This document shows positions 1 through 8,859 of a DNA stretch of 35,013 nt, piece after piece. Position 1 is the first letter of the stretch; every line of letters begins with the position of its first letter. Source of the stretch: an uncultured Anaerolineae bacterium (GTDB lineage: Bacteria; Chloroflexota; Anaerolineae; Anaerolineales; Villigracilaceae); the NCBI GenBank assembly GCA_903910795.1, contig CAIWAX010000334.1, positions 1 to 35,013 on the forward strand. Reading direction: 5' to 3'. The position numbers were made by a program, and so were the translations under genes. The notes under the pieces were generated by a model. That model was not told where the DNA came from. It searched no databases and worked only from the letters and a program-made list of their open reading frames with translations.

Positions 1-232
1 AGGGTTCAAAGGCGAGCTTGTACTTGCCACCGCAGGCTACGTTATTTGCTTGAGCAAGGCGCAGGTTCTGAGCGTTGACGATGGTCTGGGTCTGGGTCAG
101 GGAAGAACCGGTCATCGGCTCGCTACCGACGATTTTCAGTGTTTTCGCAGGAGCAGCAGCACCCGCGCAGGAGGCCAGCAACATGCTGGCTACGATCAAA
201 ATTGAAGCTACTGCAAACAAACGTTTCGACAT
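1..232 (-). CDS. Branched-chain amino-acid type ABC transporter substrate-binding lipoprotein (N-terminal part, runs off the window)
   Basis: Minus-strand translation from ATG at 232: MSKRLFAVASILIVASMLLASCAGAAAPAKTLKIVGSEPMTGSSLTQTQTIVNAQNLRLAQAN...; signal peptide with lipobox LLASC; aaggagg SD just upstream of the start. Confidence 0.85.
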   Translation of the reverse strand, partial: MSKRLFAVASILIVASMLLASCAGAAAPAKTLKIVGSEPMTGSSLTQTQTIVNAQNLRLAQANNVACGGKYKLAFEP

Positions 233-335
233 CTTCTTCCTCCTTCAGGAATTGGGGAAACAGGATTTGATATTCAACCTGTGTTATTGCCGGAATGACC
301 AAGGTCCCGGTTTACACTGGCCGAATTGAACGAAA

Positions 336-364
336 ATCTTACAATCAATCGGCGAAAAGGTCAA
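336..364 (-). promoter_or_regulatory. Sigma70-type promoter for the substrate-binding protein at 1..232
   Basis: Minus strand reads TTGACC-N17-TAAGAT (ATCTTA at 336-341, GGTCAA at 359-364 on the plus strand). Confidence 0.55.
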
Positions 365-433
365 GAGGGAATAGTCCTTTTTTTTGGACGACTTCACTTT
401 TTCTTATAAGGATTTGTGCTTATATTATGAAAA

Positions 434-477
434 CTGATAGATAGTAAGGAGTACGAACCTTATTATCTATCTATCAG
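434..477 (-). terminator. Stem-loop downstream of livF, probable terminator of the liv operon
   Basis: CTGATAGATAG (434-444) is the exact inverse complement of CTATCTATCAG (467-477); inner TAAGG/CCTTA; on the minus strand it is followed by TTTTCATAATAT. Confidence 0.6.
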
Positions 478-543
478 TAACACAAACCAATGCCATTAGT
501 TCCTCGAAAGTTTTGACGAAAATTAAGAAAACAGGTTGTGGAG

Positions 544-1254
544 CTAATGCCCTCCCAGATAGGCTTCAATGACGCTCTTGTCTTCAAGTAAATCATCACC
601 AGTGCCCTGCATCACAATCTTACCGGTTTCCAGTACGTAGGCTCGATCTGCGATCGCCAGGGCCATTTGGGCATTTTGTTCAACCAGCAGGATACTGGTG
701 CCCTGTTCGTTGATATCCTGAATGATGTCGAAAATTTGTTCCACGAGTAACGGTGAGAGACCCATGGATGGTTCATCCAGTAAGAGCAGGGTTGGGTGTG
801 CCATTAAGCCACGCGCGATCGCGAGCATTTGCTGTTCGCCGCCTGAGAGGGTGCCGCTGAGCTGGTTGCGGCGCTCGCGCAGGCGCGGAAAACGATCGAA
901 AACGGATTCAACATCACGTTTGATCACGGCCCGATCCTTCTGCGTGTAGGCGCCCATTTCCAGGTTTTCCCAGACAGCCATGCGCCCGAAAATTTTCCTG
1001 CCCTCGGGTACCTGGATAATGCCTTTACGGACGATATCCTGGGGGGGTGTTTGCTGGATTTCCTGCCCATCGAAAGAGATTTTCCCTTCCCTGGGGCGCA
1101 GAATTCCAGAGATGGTGTTGAGGGTGGTTGATTTTCCGGCTCCGTTGGCGCCAATCAAGGCCACAATCTCGCCCTTTTCGACTGAAAAATGAATACCCTG
1201 CAGGGCGTGAATGGCGCCGTAATAAACTTGTAGGTTTTCAATTGATAATAGCAT
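544..1254 (-). CDS. livF: High-affinity branched-chain amino-acid ABC transporter ATP-binding protein LivF
   Basis: 236 aa; Walker A GANGAGKST, signature LSGGEQQMLAIARGL, Walker B LLLLDEPSMGL; LivF-like length and order. Confidence 0.93.
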   Translation of the reverse strand: MLLSIENLQVYYGAIHALQGIHFSVEKGEIVALIGANGAGKSTTLNTISGILRPREGKISFDGQEIQQTPPQDIVRKGIIQVPEGRKIFGRMAVWENLEMGAYTQKDRAVIKRDVESVFDRFPRLRERRNQLSGTLSGGEQQMLAIARGLMAHPTLLLLDEPSMGLSPLLVEQIFDIIQDINEQGTSILLVEQNAQMALAIADRAYVLETGKIVMQGTGDDLLEDKSVIEAYLGGH

Positions 1255-2086
1255 GTCGCTGTTTCTTCCGTAATTGATATTTTTTTGTCAAGGAACTGCC
1301 GCCTGGGCCCAGATAGGCTTCGATCACTTTCTGGTTGGATTGAATTTCCCTGGGTTTCCCTTCTGCGATCTTGGTACCATAATCTAGAACAGTGATTTGA
1401 TCGGAAATATCCATGACAACGCGCATGTCGTGTTCGATCAATAGAATGGTGATCCCCAATTCATCCCGTAGACTGCGAATAAAATGTGTCATTTTATCGG
1501 TTTCCTGCGGGTTCATTCCAGCGGTTGGTTCGTCCAATAGAAGCAATCTGGGCTTATTCGCCAGCGCCCGGGCTATTTCCAGACGGCGCTGCGCGCCGTA
1601 AGGCAGGTTGCGCGCCAGGTGGTCTCCGAGACCTTCCAATCCGACAAACTTTAATAAGCGCCGGCCCTCTTCAATGGCAATTTTCTCTTCATTTTGCTCG
1701 CGGCGGGTCGAAATAATTGCATCCATCCAGTTGGCTGTAAAGCGCGGATATTGACCGACAATAATGTTTTCTATGGCAGTCATATCTGCGAATAAACGGA
1801 TATTTTGGTACGTTCGGGCAATCCCGAAAGAAGCGACTGAGTAAGTTTGTTCTCCCTGGATTTGTTGGCCGTAAAATATGATTTGCCCGTGTTCTGGTTT
1901 GTAGTAACCGGAAATACAGTTGAAAAGGGTGGTTTTTCCTGCGCCGTTTGGCCCAATGATACTTGCAATCGCGCCTTCCGGTACGCTCAGGTTAACAGCA
2001 TTTACGGCAGTCAAACCGCCAAAAATTTTCGATACTTTTTGGGTTTCTATACAGACTTGCATACCGAGCTTATGGGTACTTTCCAT
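1238..2086 (-). CDS. livG: Branched-chain amino-acid ABC transporter ATP-binding protein LivG
   Basis: 282 aa; GPNGAGKTTLFNCISGYY, RTYQNIRLF (LivG-typical), LLLLDEPTAGMNPQE; overlaps livF. Confidence 0.93.
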   Translation of the reverse strand: MESTHKLGMQVCIETQKVSKIFGGLTAVNAVNLSVPEGAIASIIGPNGAGKTTLFNCISGYYKPEHGQIIFYGQQIQGEQTYSVASFGIARTYQNIRLFADMTAIENIIVGQYPRFTANWMDAIISTRREQNEEKIAIEEGRRLLKFVGLEGLGDHLARNLPYGAQRRLEIARALANKPRLLLLDEPTAGMNPQETDKMTHFIRSLRDELGITILLIEHDMRVVMDISDQITVLDYGTKIAEGKPREIQSNQKVIEAYLGPGGSSLTKKYQLRKKQRHAIIN

Positions 2087-2088
2087 GG

Positions 2089-3693
2089 CTATTTCCCCTT
2101 ACCGGGTGGTGTGTTTGTTTCAAGGTTGCCGGGGTGCGAGGCTGGATCGGTGGATGAGCGTTGATCTGCCGTAAATTTTTCCAAAACCGGCCGTTTGGCG
2201 GGCAGGAATCCCTCCGGTCTTAATCTCATCATCACGATCAATAGAATACCGAAAACCAACATGCGATAATTTTCAATTTCGCGCAATATTTCCGGCAGCC
2301 CTTTCAGCGCGAAAGCACCCAGGAAAATACCCGGAATGTTTCCAATTCCGCCAACGATTACAAGGCAGATGACATTGATTGCCACCATTAATTGATGATC
2401 ATCCGGGCCGGTGAACTGGTTGCGTGAGGCAAACAGGGCGCCTGCCAGGCCGGCAATCGCAGCGCTCAGCGCCAGCGCCAGCAGTTTGGAAACGAAGGCG
2501 TTGATTCCGGTGGCCCGCGCGACTGTTTCATCCAGGTTGATCGCTACCCAGGCTTTGCCGGTATGCGAGTTTTGCAGGCGATAAGCCAGGAAACTGACCA
2601 CCAGCACCGCAATGATGATGATGTACATGAAATCCACATCTGTGTTGAAAGAACTTCCGAAGAGCGTTGGGCCGCCAACATCGTGAACCCCACGCGGCCC
2701 GCCGGTAAACGTGGTGAGTAAATCGCTCTTCAACAGGATGCGGATGATCTCTGAAAAACCTAGCGTAACAATTGCCAGGTAGTCACCACGCAGATTCAGG
2801 ATCGGCAGGCCGATCAAGAGCCCTGAAATCCCGGCCACAACAATACCCAGTGCGAGCGCAATCCAGAAGTTCCACAACAAGTTGTGCGGAACCGGGGCAG
2901 TCAGCAGCGCAAATGTGTATGCGCCAATCGCAAAGAAGGCTACATATCCAATCACTAATTGCCCGGCCCACCCGGTGATAATGTTTAATCCCAGGCCGAG
3001 GATGATATAGATGCCAACTGTGCCGAAGACGTAGTTCCAATACCCACCCCAGGTGCGCGGCAGAATAATTAATGCGATTGCCACGATCAGGTAAAAACCA
3101 TAACGGGCATATTTGTTATTGAGCAAATCAGAAATTCGCTGAGAGTGAACTGTTTCGCTGATCGAACCAGAAGTATTCTCAATCATGGTTCTTATTTTTT
3201 GGCTTGTACGTACTTCCACCGCCACAAGCGCAGATAGAAAACTTGAAAGGGTCATCACTCCGAACAGCGCCAGGGCACCCAAAGTTGGGTTCTGGTTAAA
3301 AGTGAACATGGAAATTGATTCTGGCGATACCGATACCAGGTAAGCGCGCACATCGATATGGTTTGCAGCCACACTGCCAAAGATGAAGCCTGTCACAGCC
3401 GCGCAGAGGCCGCAGATGGCACCGGCGGAAAGACCCGCAAGCACTGCATCTTTGACGCTGTCGGGCCCATACAGCGGCCGTTTGGCTGCACTGACGCCGC
3501 ACCAGACTCCAACCAAAATCATGAAAATAACGAAATAAATCAAATCTGGCATTCCTGAAATACTTGGATTGCCCAGAATTTTGCCAATTAATTCTGCTCC
3601 GATGACCGTAAAGCCAATCAGGAACATCATCACCATGATGATCCCAAATATGGTCCCAGTTTGGATTCCATTTCGTACAGGCGAAGTTCTCAT
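2089..3693 (-). CDS. livM: Branched-chain amino-acid ABC transporter permease LivM with a long N-terminal membrane extension
   Basis: 534 aa; C-terminal LivM core (GLGLNIITGWAGQLVIGYVAFFAIGAYTFALL, GGPRGVHDVGGP, GGIGNIPGIFLGA); about 200 extra hydrophobic N-terminal residues. Confidence 0.9.
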   Translation of the reverse strand: MRTSPVRNGIQTGTIFGIIMVMMFLIGFTVIGAELIGKILGNPSISGMPDLIYFVIFMILVGVWCGVSAAKRPLYGPDSVKDAVLAGLSAGAICGLCAAVTGFIFGSVAANHIDVRAYLVSVSPESISMFTFNQNPTLGALALFGVMTLSSFLSALVAVEVRTSQKIRTMIENTSGSISETVHSQRISDLLNNKYARYGFYLIVAIALIILPRTWGGYWNYVFGTVGIYIILGLGLNIITGWAGQLVIGYVAFFAIGAYTFALLTAPVPHNLLWNFWIALALGIVVAGISGLLIGLPILNLRGDYLAIVTLGFSEIIRILLKSDLLTTFTGGPRGVHDVGGPTLFGSSFNTDVDFMYIIIIAVLVVSFLAYRLQNSHTGKAWVAINLDETVARATGINAFVSKLLALALSAAIAGLAGALFASRNQFTGPDDHQLMVAINVICLVIVGGIGNIPGIFLGAFALKGLPEILREIENYRMLVFGILLIVMMRLRPEGFLPAKRPVLEKFTADQRSSTDPASHPGNLETNTPPGKGK

Positions 3694-4796
3694 AGTTTTT
3701 CCTCAGACAGTTTTTCGCCCAAAATACCAGATGGTCGGACGATCAATACCAGTACCAGGATCGAAAATGCGATCACATCTTTGAGTTGGAAGTCGATGCC
3801 GAGAGCTGCCGGGCCAATCGATTCTATGATTCCAAGGAACATGCCGCCCAACATCGCACCGGGGATGTTCCCAATACCTCCCATGACTGCGGCAGTAAAC
3901 GCTTTAATACCAGGCAGAAAACCAATATAGTGATTCACCAGCCCCATGTGGATATCCCACATCACGCCTGCGGCTCCAGCCAGCACACCGCTGATGATGA
4001 ATGTCTTGCTGATGACATCGTCAACATCCACACCCATCAGGGATGCAGTATTTTTATCCTGGGCCACAGCCCGCATGGCGCGCCCCAGCTTGGAGCGCTG
4101 CACGACTAAATAGAGGCCGATCATTAGCAGTGCGGAGAGAACCAGGGAAAAGACACCTGTGTAAGGAATGAGGACGGGATTTCCGCTGACCATCCAGGTC
4201 CAACCTGCACCGCGATCCAAAATGTCGGGGTTGATGACATTTTTACGAGTTGGCCCGAAAAGCAGCATGGCCAGGTTTTGCAGGAATATCGATGCGCCAA
4301 TGGCTGTGATCAGCAGGATCAGACGAGGCGCCTTTCGCAGGGGGCGATACGCAATTTTTTCCAGCAGGTAACCCGCCAGGGCAGATACAGAAATGCCGGC
4401 AGTAAACGCCAGGATGATTGAAACGATTGGATAAGCATTTAGAAAGTTCAGGTTTGGGTTGGCGGAGGTTGGCATTGGGATAAAGCGCAAAAGTTCCAAC
4501 ATGAAATAACCGCCGAAGGCCCCCAGCATCATTACTTCACCATGTGCAAAATTAATCATAAACATGATGCCGTATACCAGGGTATAACCGATTGCGATCA
4601 GCGCGTACATGCCTCCCAGGATCAAACCAGAAAGCCCAAATCGCACCCAGGTATCGGCGCTAAAATTATGCTGAACTACGATAACGGAATAAAGTTGCCA
4701 TGCTAAAAAGATGGCAATAATGACTCCAACGATTGGTCGGATATAGCGGCTCACGCGCAAGAGCAGCGGAAAACGGGGGGAACTCTTATTTTCCAT
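3690..4796 (-). CDS. livH: Branched-chain amino-acid ABC transporter permease LivH
   Basis: 368 aa; LILGGMYALIAIGYTLVYGIMFMINFAHGEVMMLGAFGGY, AVMGGIGNIPGAMLGG; overlaps livM by 4 nt. Confidence 0.92.
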   Translation of the reverse strand: MENKSSPRFPLLLRVSRYIRPIVGVIIAIFLAWQLYSVIVVQHNFSADTWVRFGLSGLILGGMYALIAIGYTLVYGIMFMINFAHGEVMMLGAFGGYFMLELLRFIPMPTSANPNLNFLNAYPIVSIILAFTAGISVSALAGYLLEKIAYRPLRKAPRLILLITAIGASIFLQNLAMLLFGPTRKNVINPDILDRGAGWTWMVSGNPVLIPYTGVFSLVLSALLMIGLYLVVQRSKLGRAMRAVAQDKNTASLMGVDVDDVISKTFIISGVLAGAAGVMWDIHMGLVNHYIGFLPGIKAFTAAVMGGIGNIPGAMLGGMFLGIIESIGPAALGIDFQLKDVIAFSILVLVLIVRPSGILGEKLSEEKL

Positions 4797-4823
4797 AAAA
4801 ATAACGCCTGTATTCTGAATTTA

Positions 4824-4863
4824 TTGGGGATTGCCGGACCTTTTTGGGCACGACAATCCCCAA
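4824..4863 (-). repeat. Stem-loop between the substrate-binding protein gene and livH
   Basis: Perfect 10-bp inverted repeat TTGGGGATTG (4824-4833)/CAATCCCCAA (4854-4863); no U-tract. Confidence 0.6.
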
Positions 4864-4926
4864 ACATACCTCTGCCCAAATCTTATAAAAGAAGAAGGCA
4901 GGTCTTAACTGGATCAGGATTGAGCC

Positions 4927-6120
4927 TTACTTGGTTGCAGCAACCCATTGGCCGTTCTTGACGACATAGAAAACCGGGCCGGAAGCATTGCATTCGCCAT
5001 TTGCCTGGCAGGTGATCACACCAGCGATGCCCTGGTATTGTTTCAAACTGCGAACCGCGGCAACCAGCGCTCCACGTGGGATATAGATATTGTCGCCGCT
5101 TACAACCGCGACATTCTTGATGGCGGTGATCAGAGCTCCAACCGCGTCATAAGAGTTCCAGGTGTAAGCAGAAAGCACACCCGCGTCGGTACCATAGGTA
5201 TCCTTGTAAAGCTTGTTGAAAGCAATGATGGTATCGGTCGCCGGGGGAACCAGGGTGGCGGAATACACGCCTTCACCATTGGCGCCGGTCTTGGTCAGGA
5301 AATCCTTGCCATAAATGCCATCGCCGCCAAAGAAGATGGCTTTGGTAAGGCCAGCCTGCTTCATCTGGTTGACAAGCACGGAGGCTTCGGCGTTGTAACC
5401 GCCGTAATAAATGGCATCCGGGTTCTTGGAAGCCACGGCAGCCAGCGGCGCGCTGTAATCGGATTCACCGGGGGTGATGGCTTCAGCAGCCACGACTGTC
5501 CCGCCCAGTGCGGTGAAGTCAGCCTTGACGCCGTTCGCCAGACCCTGACCATAATCGGTGCCATCGTGCATGACAGCCAGGTTCTTGACCTTCAGTGTGG
5601 TGAAGAGATAATTGGCAGCGCCCTTGGCCTGGTCGGTATCGGTGAAGGCGTTGCGGTTGAAGACCTTGGAGCCCTTGGTGGTCAGATCCGGGTTGGTGGC
5701 GGAAGGTGACAGCATCGGAACGCCAGCTTTTTCATAAATAGGCATCGCGGCGGCAGTTGCGCCAGAGAAGGCATGTCCGGCCATGGCCACAAAGGTCTGG
5801 TCAGAGACCAGCTTGTTGGCTACGGCTGCGCCGCCTTCGGCGGAAGCGTTGTCATCCTGAACAGCCAGTTCAACTTTCCAACCATTGACATCGCCAAATT
5901 TGGCAACGGCAAGTTTCATGGCGTTGGACATGTCGATTCCAAACTGGGAGTAATCTCCAGACATCGGGCCGGCATAGCCAACCTTGATGGTTTGACCCTT
6001 GGCGATGACAGCGCAGCCGAGATCGGCCTTGCAGGCATCCGGCGTTGTCGCGGCAGCCGGTCCGCAGGACGCCAGCAGCAACGCGGCGACCAACATTACA
6101 AATACAACTATTCGTTTCAT
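4927..6120 (-). CDS. livK: Branched-chain amino-acid ABC transporter substrate-binding lipoprotein (LivJ/LivK family)
   Basis: Listed ORF extends to 6276 but the plausible start is ATG at 6120 (MKRIVVFVMLVAALLLASCGPAAATTPDACKADLGCAVIAKGQTIKVGYAGPMSGDYSQFG...) with a signal peptide, lipobox and aaggagaaagag SD. Confidence 0.93.
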   Translation of the reverse strand: MKRIVVFVMLVAALLLASCGPAAATTPDACKADLGCAVIAKGQTIKVGYAGPMSGDYSQFGIDMSNAMKLAVAKFGDVNGWKVELAVQDDNASAEGGAAVANKLVSDQTFVAMAGHAFSGATAAAMPIYEKAGVPMLSPSATNPDLTTKGSKVFNRNAFTDTDQAKGAANYLFTTLKVKNLAVMHDGTDYGQGLANGVKADFTALGGTVVAAEAITPGESDYSAPLAAVASKNPDAIYYGGYNAEASVLVNQMKQAGLTKAIFFGGDGIYGKDFLTKTGANGEGVYSATLVPPATDTIIAFNKLYKDTYGTDAGVLSAYTWNSYDAVGALITAIKNVAVVSGDNIYIPRGALVAAVRSLKQYQGIAGVITCQANGECNASGPVFYVVKNGQWVAATK

Positions 6121-6191
6121 CTCTTTCTCCTTGAAAAAATATTGGTTAACAGGATGTTCTCCACGAAGCCAATCGAGCTTCGCGAAAGTTC

Positions 6192-7460
6192 CTAGGTAAC
6201 GCTCAATCGGGTTGCAGGAAAACGTAAGTACCGTTTTTCTGTAATTACGCGTTCGATGCGGTTCACAACCTCCCAAACATCATGAAAAGAGGTGTACATG
6301 GGTGCTAATCCCAGCCGGATGTTATCGGGTTCGCGGAAATCCGGGATGACATTCATTTCTTCAATCAAAGCCCGGTTGATCTGATATGCATCTGGGTGGC
6401 GGAGGCTGACATGTGAGCCGCGTTGTTCAACCTCGCGCGGTGTGCCCAGGCTGAAACCCAGCGGCGCGAGATTTGCATCGAAAAGCGCCATCAGGTAATT
6501 GGAAAGTTGGATGGATTTTGCCCGAAGAGGTTGAATGCCGGCTTCCAACATCAGATCGACACCTGGCTCCATCGCCAGAACTGACAGGACTGGGGGAGTG
6601 CCGCACAAAAAGCGTTGAATCCCTTGCGCGGGAGTGTACCCCAGTTCAAAACTGAAAGGCGCTCGTTCTCCAAACCAACCCCAAATGGGGCTAAGCGCTT
6701 CTTTTTGTAGTCCATTGCGCACATATAAGAAAGCTGGCGCACCTGGGCCGCCGTTCAAATATTTATAGGTGCAGCCTGTCGCAAAATCTGCGTTCCAGTC
6801 ATCCAGTTCCACTGGAACCGAACCAACCGAGTGACTCAGATCCCACAACACCAGCGCCCCTTTTTGATGGGCGTATTGGGTGATGGTTTTGGCATCATAC
6901 ATATAACCGCTCTTGAAAACCACATGCGATAGGGCTACCAGGGCTGTGTTTGAATCGATCGCATCCAAAACAGTTTGTGTATCCACGCGCAACCCATCCG
7001 CCGGTTCCAGCATTTGGATGGTGTGTTTCCCACCCAATACATGGCTGCAACCCTGAAGCATGTAGAGATCAGAAGGAAAGTTTAAAGTATCGGTAATAAT
7101 CTTTTTTCGTTCAGGCCTTAACATTAAAGCTGACATCGCCAGTTTGTAGAGGTTGACGGTTGTCGAATCGCTGACTGCCACCTGTCCATGGTCAGCGCCA
7201 ACCAGCCCGGCGATTTTTTCACCCACTCGAATGGGTGCTTCAAACCAACCCTGTCCCCATGAACGGATCAGGTTTTCGCCCCATTCTTTCATGATGATTT
7301 CATTGACTCGCTGCGAGGTTGCCAGAGGCAGCCTTCCCAGAGAATTGCCATCCATGTAGATCATGTCTTGATCAGAGATAAAAAAACGATCACGATAGGA
7401 TGCTAATTTATCCTGTCTATCCAGGGATTTTGCAAAATCAGGCGAAGAATCAAAACTCAT
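6192..7460 (-). CDS. kynU: Kynureninase (PLP-dependent)
   Basis: MDGNSLGRLP, WGENLIRSWGQGWFEAPIRVGEKIA, TCTYKYLNGGPGAPAFLYV (PLP-lysine region), GWFGERAPFSF are kynureninase hallmarks. Start MSFDSSPDF at 7460 preferred over the listed 7496. Confidence 0.93.
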   Translation of the reverse strand: MSFDSSPDFAKSLDRQDKLASYRDRFFISDQDMIYMDGNSLGRLPLATSQRVNEIIMKEWGENLIRSWGQGWFEAPIRVGEKIAGLVGADHGQVAVSDSTTVNLYKLAMSALMLRPERKKIITDTLNFPSDLYMLQGCSHVLGGKHTIQMLEPADGLRVDTQTVLDAIDSNTALVALSHVVFKSGYMYDAKTITQYAHQKGALVLWDLSHSVGSVPVELDDWNADFATGCTYKYLNGGPGAPAFLYVRNGLQKEALSPIWGWFGERAPFSFELGYTPAQGIQRFLCGTPPVLSVLAMEPGVDLMLEAGIQPLRAKSIQLSNYLMALFDANLAPLGFSLGTPREVEQRGSHVSLRHPDAYQINRALIEEMNVIPDFREPDNIRLGLAPMYTSFHDVWEVVNRIERVITEKRYLRFPATRLSVT

Positions 7461-7492
7461 TAAGTTTGAACCTTTCAGGGGTGGAAAGAAAA

Positions 7493-8206
7493 TCAATCTG
7501 CATAGTGGGAATAAAGCCCGGCGGCGAGCCGTTGTTTGCCCTCATCCAGCAAATCGTTGGGAATAACTTTATAAGTTTCCCCAATGTTAGGATCCTGAGG
7601 AATGCGCGCAGCCTCGCCGTTAGCGATCATTTTTAATGCTTCGGCCATTAATTCTCCGGAAAGCAATGCAATCCGGTAGTTCAGGCTTTCATAAGTGTCG
7701 TGATGATAAACAGGCAGTTGGCGCTTGACGATAATATCGCCGGTATCGATGCCAGGGTCAATAAAATGGGCAGTTGCCCCCTGGGGTAGATCTTTATAGA
7801 GTGCCCAACCGACCGAAGCCGAACCGCGCAATACCGGCAGCAATCCCGGGTGGGCGTTGACAGTGGCGCGGGTGGGAATTTCGAGGATGTTTTTTTTGAT
7901 AATTCGGGTGCCGCCCAGCACAAGAATTTCTGGTTTGAGCGAAACCAGTAATTCGCTGCAAGTTGCATCATTGTGGTTCGCCACACAATAAACCGGTATT
8001 TTCTTTCCTGCAATAAGCTCGGTCAGGCGAGGCGGGGAAGGCTGGCCTTTCATGCGCTGTAAGAATTTCTCACGTTCTTCATCACCAATGGCCGAAACTT
8101 CCTGGATAATGACTGCGGGTATCAGGTTATTTTGCAGCAAGATACGCAGCATCTCGCGGCCGTATGGATGTTCTTCCAAAACCAAAAAGGCAAATTTTAG
8201 CGTCAT
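7493..8206 (-). CDS. Formyltransferase-family protein (Fmt/PurN-like catalytic domain)
   Basis: 237 aa; NAHPGLLPVLRGSASVGWALYKDLPQGATAHFIDPGIDTGDIIVKRQLPV = formyl transferase core. Shorter than Fmt, so substrate unassigned. Confidence 0.8.
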   Translation of the reverse strand: MTLKFAFLVLEEHPYGREMLRILLQNNLIPAVIIQEVSAIGDEEREKFLQRMKGQPSPPRLTELIAGKKIPVYCVANHNDATCSELLVSLKPEILVLGGTRIIKKNILEIPTRATVNAHPGLLPVLRGSASVGWALYKDLPQGATAHFIDPGIDTGDIIVKRQLPVYHHDTYESLNYRIALLSGELMAEALKMIANGEAARIPQDPNIGETYKVIPNDLLDEGKQRLAAGLYSHYAD

Positions 8207-8352
8207 CTTGCAGGGCTCTTTATGTGTGTGGGTACCTGTGCAATATTAAATAGTAATAAATTAAAATTGTTACGGTGACATGACGGTAAGAATTTTGTTC
8301 TATCAATACTTACTGTCTGTTTACTCTTGTGAAATAAAACACTAGCCCGTGA

Positions 8353-8856
8353 TTATAAAGGCATTTTTACTTTTTGTTGGCCATATAATACTTTTTCGCG
8401 TACTTTTAAGTCAGTATTTCGGATTTTCATGGCGAGATCCGCAGCCAGGTTATACATCATGCGATAGCCCAATTGCGGGTAGGTTTCGCATAGCATTAAT
8501 AATTTTTCTCTTGGTATTACAATCAAGTGAGTCGATTTGGCTTTTGCCAGGGCTGTGGCCGAGCGTAAGCCTTCATCTACCAGGGCAATTTCTCCAAATG
8601 ACTGGCCCCGGCGCAGGGTGGCTATGCTGATTTTTTCAGTCTTTTCGTGAAGGTTCACAATGCCTGAATCGATCAGGATTTCCACTTCCCCCCGGGCGAT
8701 AATGTAAAGCTGCTTGCTGTTGCTGTTTTCTTCAAAAATAATTTCGCCATCAGAAAAAATCTTTTCCTGGCACACGTTGGCTACCAATTCAAGCTGTGTA
8801 TGCGTGAATTGATAAAAGACATCACTTTGTTTTAGGTATGCGAGCAATTCAGTCAT
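8353..8856 (-). CDS. Cyclic nucleotide-binding domain protein
   Basis: 167 aa; FSDGEIIFEENSNSKQLYIIARGEVEIL...LRRGQSFGEIALVDEGLRSATALAKAKSTHLIVIPREKL = cNMP-binding fold; no HTH seen. Confidence 0.85.
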   Translation of the reverse strand: MTELLAYLKQSDVFYQFTHTQLELVANVCQEKIFSDGEIIFEENSNSKQLYIIARGEVEILIDSGIVNLHEKTEKISIATLRRGQSFGEIALVDEGLRSATALAKAKSTHLIVIPREKLLMLCETYPQLGYRMMYNLAADLAMKIRNTDLKVREKVLYGQQKVKMPL

Positions 8857-8859
8857 AGT

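Noticed and set aside
75-329. 84-aa plus-strand ORF at the left edge
   Set aside because: Antisense to the signal-peptide-bearing substrate-binding protein at 1..232.
4948-5709. 253-aa plus-strand ORF opposite the substrate-binding protein
   Set aside because: Antisense artefact of the SBP gene; no family resemblance.
8210-8352. AT-rich intergenic region near the cNMP-binding gene examined for ncRNA/CRISPR-like structure
   Set aside because: No convincing inverted or spaced repeats were found.
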